Part shown: positions 62,413-64,000 of the stretch, in pieces
How positions within the stretch are numbered: position 1 is the stretch's first letter
How the letters are laid out: every line of letters starts with the position of its first letter
From: Nocardia goodfellowii
GTDB lineage: Bacteria > Actinomycetota > Actinomycetes > Mycobacteriales > Mycobacteriaceae
NCBI RefSeq assembly: GCF_017875645.1
Contig: NZ_JAGGMR010000001.1
Location: forward strand, 7,130,001-7,194,000
Direction: 5' to 3'
Length of the DNA stretch: 64,000 nt
The notes under the pieces: model-generated
Databases searched by the model: none
Seen by the model: the letters and a program-made list of their open reading frames with translations, nothing else
Told to the model about the DNA's origin: nothing
Translations under genes and position numbers: made by a program

Positions 62413-63135
62413 ATGCTCTACTGGCTGCTGAAGTTCGTGTTTCCTGGACCGTTCATGCATGTTTTCAATAAACCCACGGTCGAGGGTGTCGAGAACATTC
62501 CCACGGACGGGCCGGCGATCATGGCGGGCAACCACCTTTCCTTCGCGGACTGGCTGTTCGGACCGTTGATGAGCCCGCGCCGAATCACCTACCTGGCCAA
62601 GGCCGAATACTTCACCACCCCGGGACTCAAAGGGCGCCTGCAGAAGTGGTTCTTCAGCGGCGCCGGGCAGTACCCGATCGACCGCACCGGCGCCGACGCC
62701 GCCGAGGACGCGCTCAACACCGCGAAGAAGCTGCTCGCCGAGGGTCGCCTCGTCGGCCTCTACCCGGAGGGCACCCGCTCTCCCGACGGTCGTCTGTACA
62801 AGGGCAAGACCGGCCTGGCCCGGCTCGCGCTGGACACCGGCGTCCCGGTCATCCCGGTCGCCGTCATCGGCACCGACAAGGTCAGTCCGCCCGGACCGTT
62901 CCGCTGGCGTTTCGCCAAGGTCACCGTGAAATTCGGTAAGCCGATCGACTTCTCGCGCTACGAGGGCATGGGCGGCAACCGTTTCGTCGAACGCGCCGTC
63001 ACCGACGAGGTCATGTACGAGCTCATGCAGCTCACCGGCCAGGAGTACGTCGACGTCTACGCGCACAGCCTCAAGGGTGTGCCGAGCGGATCCCGCCCGG
63101 ATGCCGCGCGCATCCCGGACACCGCCGCCGGCTGA
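62413..63135 (+). CDS. 1-acyl-sn-glycerol-3-phosphate acyltransferase (PlsC family, Rv2182c-like)
   Basis: 240-residue acyltransferase that makes phosphatidic acid from lysophosphatidic acid and acyl-CoA/ACP, or acylates a related lipid such as a PIM. Motif I is NHLSFAD (HX4D) at about 39-45, motif III is YPEGTRSPDGRLYKG (EGTR) and VIPVAVIGTDKV is motif IV. A membrane-associated N-terminus (MLYWLLKFVFPGPFMHVF) is present. GGAAGG lies upstream of ATG 62413. The 214-base gap before it, with a LexA-like box, suggests its own promoter. Confidence 0.9.
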   Translation: MLYWLLKFVFPGPFMHVFNKPTVEGVENIPTDGPAIMAGNHLSFADWLFGPLMSPRRITYLAKAEYFTTPGLKGRLQKWFFSGAGQYPIDRTGADAAEDALNTAKKLLAEGRLVGLYPEGTRSPDGRLYKGKTGLARLALDTGVPVIPVAVIGTDKVSPPGPFRWRFAKVTVKFGKPIDFSRYEGMGGNRFVERAVTDEVMYELMQLTGQEYVDVYAHSLKGVPSGSRPDAARIPDTAAG

Positions 63136-63164
63136 TCGCTGCGCACCACGTCGGCCCGAACAAC

Positions 63165-63205
63165 GCGAAAGGCCCCGAATCCGCCTGGGATTCGGGGCCT
63201 TTCGC
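63165..63205. terminator. Bidirectional terminator between the acyltransferase and the DUF4189-like gene
   Basis: Perfect 18-base arms GCGAAAGGCCCCGAATCC (63165-63182) and complement (63188-63205) around a 5-base loop. It lies between convergent stops. Confidence 0.92.
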
Positions 63206-63236
63206 GATGCAGCGGCGAGCTCGGTTCAGCGGCGAG

Positions 63237-63944
63237 TTACTCGAACGCGCACTTGGACCACAGCTCGAACGGACCGGACACGTTGTACACGCCGGTCGCG
63301 GTCTTGACCGCCTTGGATTCGGCTTCCTCGGCAGTGGAGCCCCAGTCCGAACCCCAGCCACCGTTCTGCCCGAACGCCAGCGCGATGCAGCCGTTACGGG
63401 ACCAGATCGGATTCGGGCAACCGCCACCACAGTCGGTCTGCACCTGGTTGGTGGCGGAGTCCTGGCTGATGGTGGAACGCACCCAGACGACCTGGTTGGT
63501 GTCTTCCTTGTAGGTCGCCGCGATCCAGGTGTCCCGCTTCGCCGACGTGGTCGGGGTCGGCGACTGCGTGGTCGTCGTCTCCGAGGTCGAGGTCGGGCTC
63601 GACGAGGTGGCCGCCGTGGTGGTGGATTCCGCGACGACGGTGGGATCGTCCTTGTTGCTGCGGATCACCAGCACGCCGACCACGCCGACGATGGCGACCA
63701 CGCCGATCAGGATCGCGACGATGATCGCGGCCATCTTCCCGCCGCCGCCACCGCCGCCCGGCGGACCGCCCGGGCCGTACGGCGGCGGCTGGTAGGGCGG
63801 ACCCGGCGGCGGGTACTGGCCTTGCTGGTACTGCGGACCCGATTGGTACGGGTCGCCCTGATAGGGCTGGCCCTGGTAGGGCTGGGTCGGCTGATAGGGC
63901 TGACCCGGTTGCTCGCCGGGATATTGCCCGTGCGGGTATGACAT
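63237..63944 (-). CDS. Pro/Gln/Tyr-rich membrane protein with C-terminal DUF4189-like domain
   Basis: 235 residues. A cytoplasmic N-terminus rich in Pro, Gln, Tyr and Gly (repeats of the type QPYQG) is followed by a Gly run, one membrane helix at about 70-92 (MAAIIVAILIGVVAIVGVVG), a Ser/Thr-rich linker and a C-terminal extracytoplasmic domain that resembles DUF4189: WIAATYKEDTNQVVW, NGCIALAFGQNGGWGSDWG (key residues Cys and the Trp/Gly run). Four Cys residues may form disulfides. ATG 63944 is chosen because GGGGGA lies just upstream; in-frame Mets at 63971 and 63983 exist. Function unknown. Confidence 0.78.
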   Translation of the reverse strand: MSYPHGQYPGEQPGQPYQPTQPYQGQPYQGDPYQSGPQYQQGQYPPPGPPYQPPPYGPGGPPGGGGGGGKMAAIIVAILIGVVAIVGVVGVLVIRSNKDDPTVVAESTTTAATSSSPTSTSETTTTQSPTPTTSAKRDTWIAATYKEDTNQVVWVRSTISQDSATNQVQTDCGGGCPNPIWSRNGCIALAFGQNGGWGSDWGSTAEEAESKAVKTATGVYNVSGPFELWSKCAFE

Positions 63945-64000
63945 TGCGTCCCCCGGTTCGTTTTTCGACATCAAGAGCGGCACTACACTATCGGTCGCTA

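Overview
The window is high-GC actinobacterial chromosome. Gene content and order point to Nocardia or a close relative: a dcw (division and cell wall) cluster, PIM/LAM mannosyltransferases, a QcrCAB-CtaE respiratory branch and carotenoid genes. From memory, most of the window outside two inserts is collinear with the Mycobacterium tuberculosis (Mtb) Rv2154c-Rv2196 interval, with one large block inverted. No rRNA, tRNA, IS element, prophage or CRISPR array was seen.

Region 1 (1-11160, minus strand) is the dcw operon, read from right to left: mraZ (with a textbook MraZ box), rsmH, an FtsL-like gene, pbpB/ftsI, murE, murF, mraY, murD and ftsW (cut by the left edge). Most junctions overlap by 4 bases. 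The exception is murF-mraY, where two overlapping mini-ORFs lie between the genes.

Region 2 (11477-17583) holds a DUF3040 gene, a HEPN-like gene and a divergent + strand run: GNAT acetyltransferase, CrtI/CrtO-like oxidoreductase, CruF-like protein, LppM and a GT2 glycosyltransferase. This is one half of a split carotenoid locus. A repeat-bearing secreted protein follows on the minus strand (17733-18698).

Region 3 (18898-30016) is an 11-kb operon that I do not recall from Mtb here. It starts with a SAM-box-like riboswitch and encodes four luciferase-like (LLM) flavin monooxygenases, a Dpp/Opp-type ABC importer, a DUF1684 protein and an unrecognised 94-residue protein between the permeases. 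The layout suggests uptake and oxidative breakdown of an organosulfur compound under methionine/SAM control. metF faces it on the other strand.

Region 4 (31325-44333) carries idsA2, crtI, mptA and crtB (the second half of the carotenoid locus, mixed with lipoarabinomannan synthesis), then a Rv2175c-like wHTH gene diverging from a PASTA-bearing pknL, a TetR/asnB pair, aroG and a Rv2179c-type exoribonuclease. Strong bidirectional hairpins separate convergent genes.

Region 5 (44393-63135) is the block inverted relative to Mtb: qcrB-qcrA-qcrC-ctaE, trpD, a DnaQ-UvrC-like fusion, two NlpC/P60 hydrolases, a metallopeptidase, pimB', the Rv2186c-Rv2183c-like genes, a ROK glucokinase and a PlsC-type acyltransferase. 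A DUF4189-like membrane protein closes the window.

The most unusual signal is a recurrent family of 23-28-residue mini-ORFs ending in SVSEA/SSEA. Their stop codon overlaps the start of mraY, trpD or the Rv2186c-like gene as ATGA. It looks like a dispersed translational-coupling cassette.
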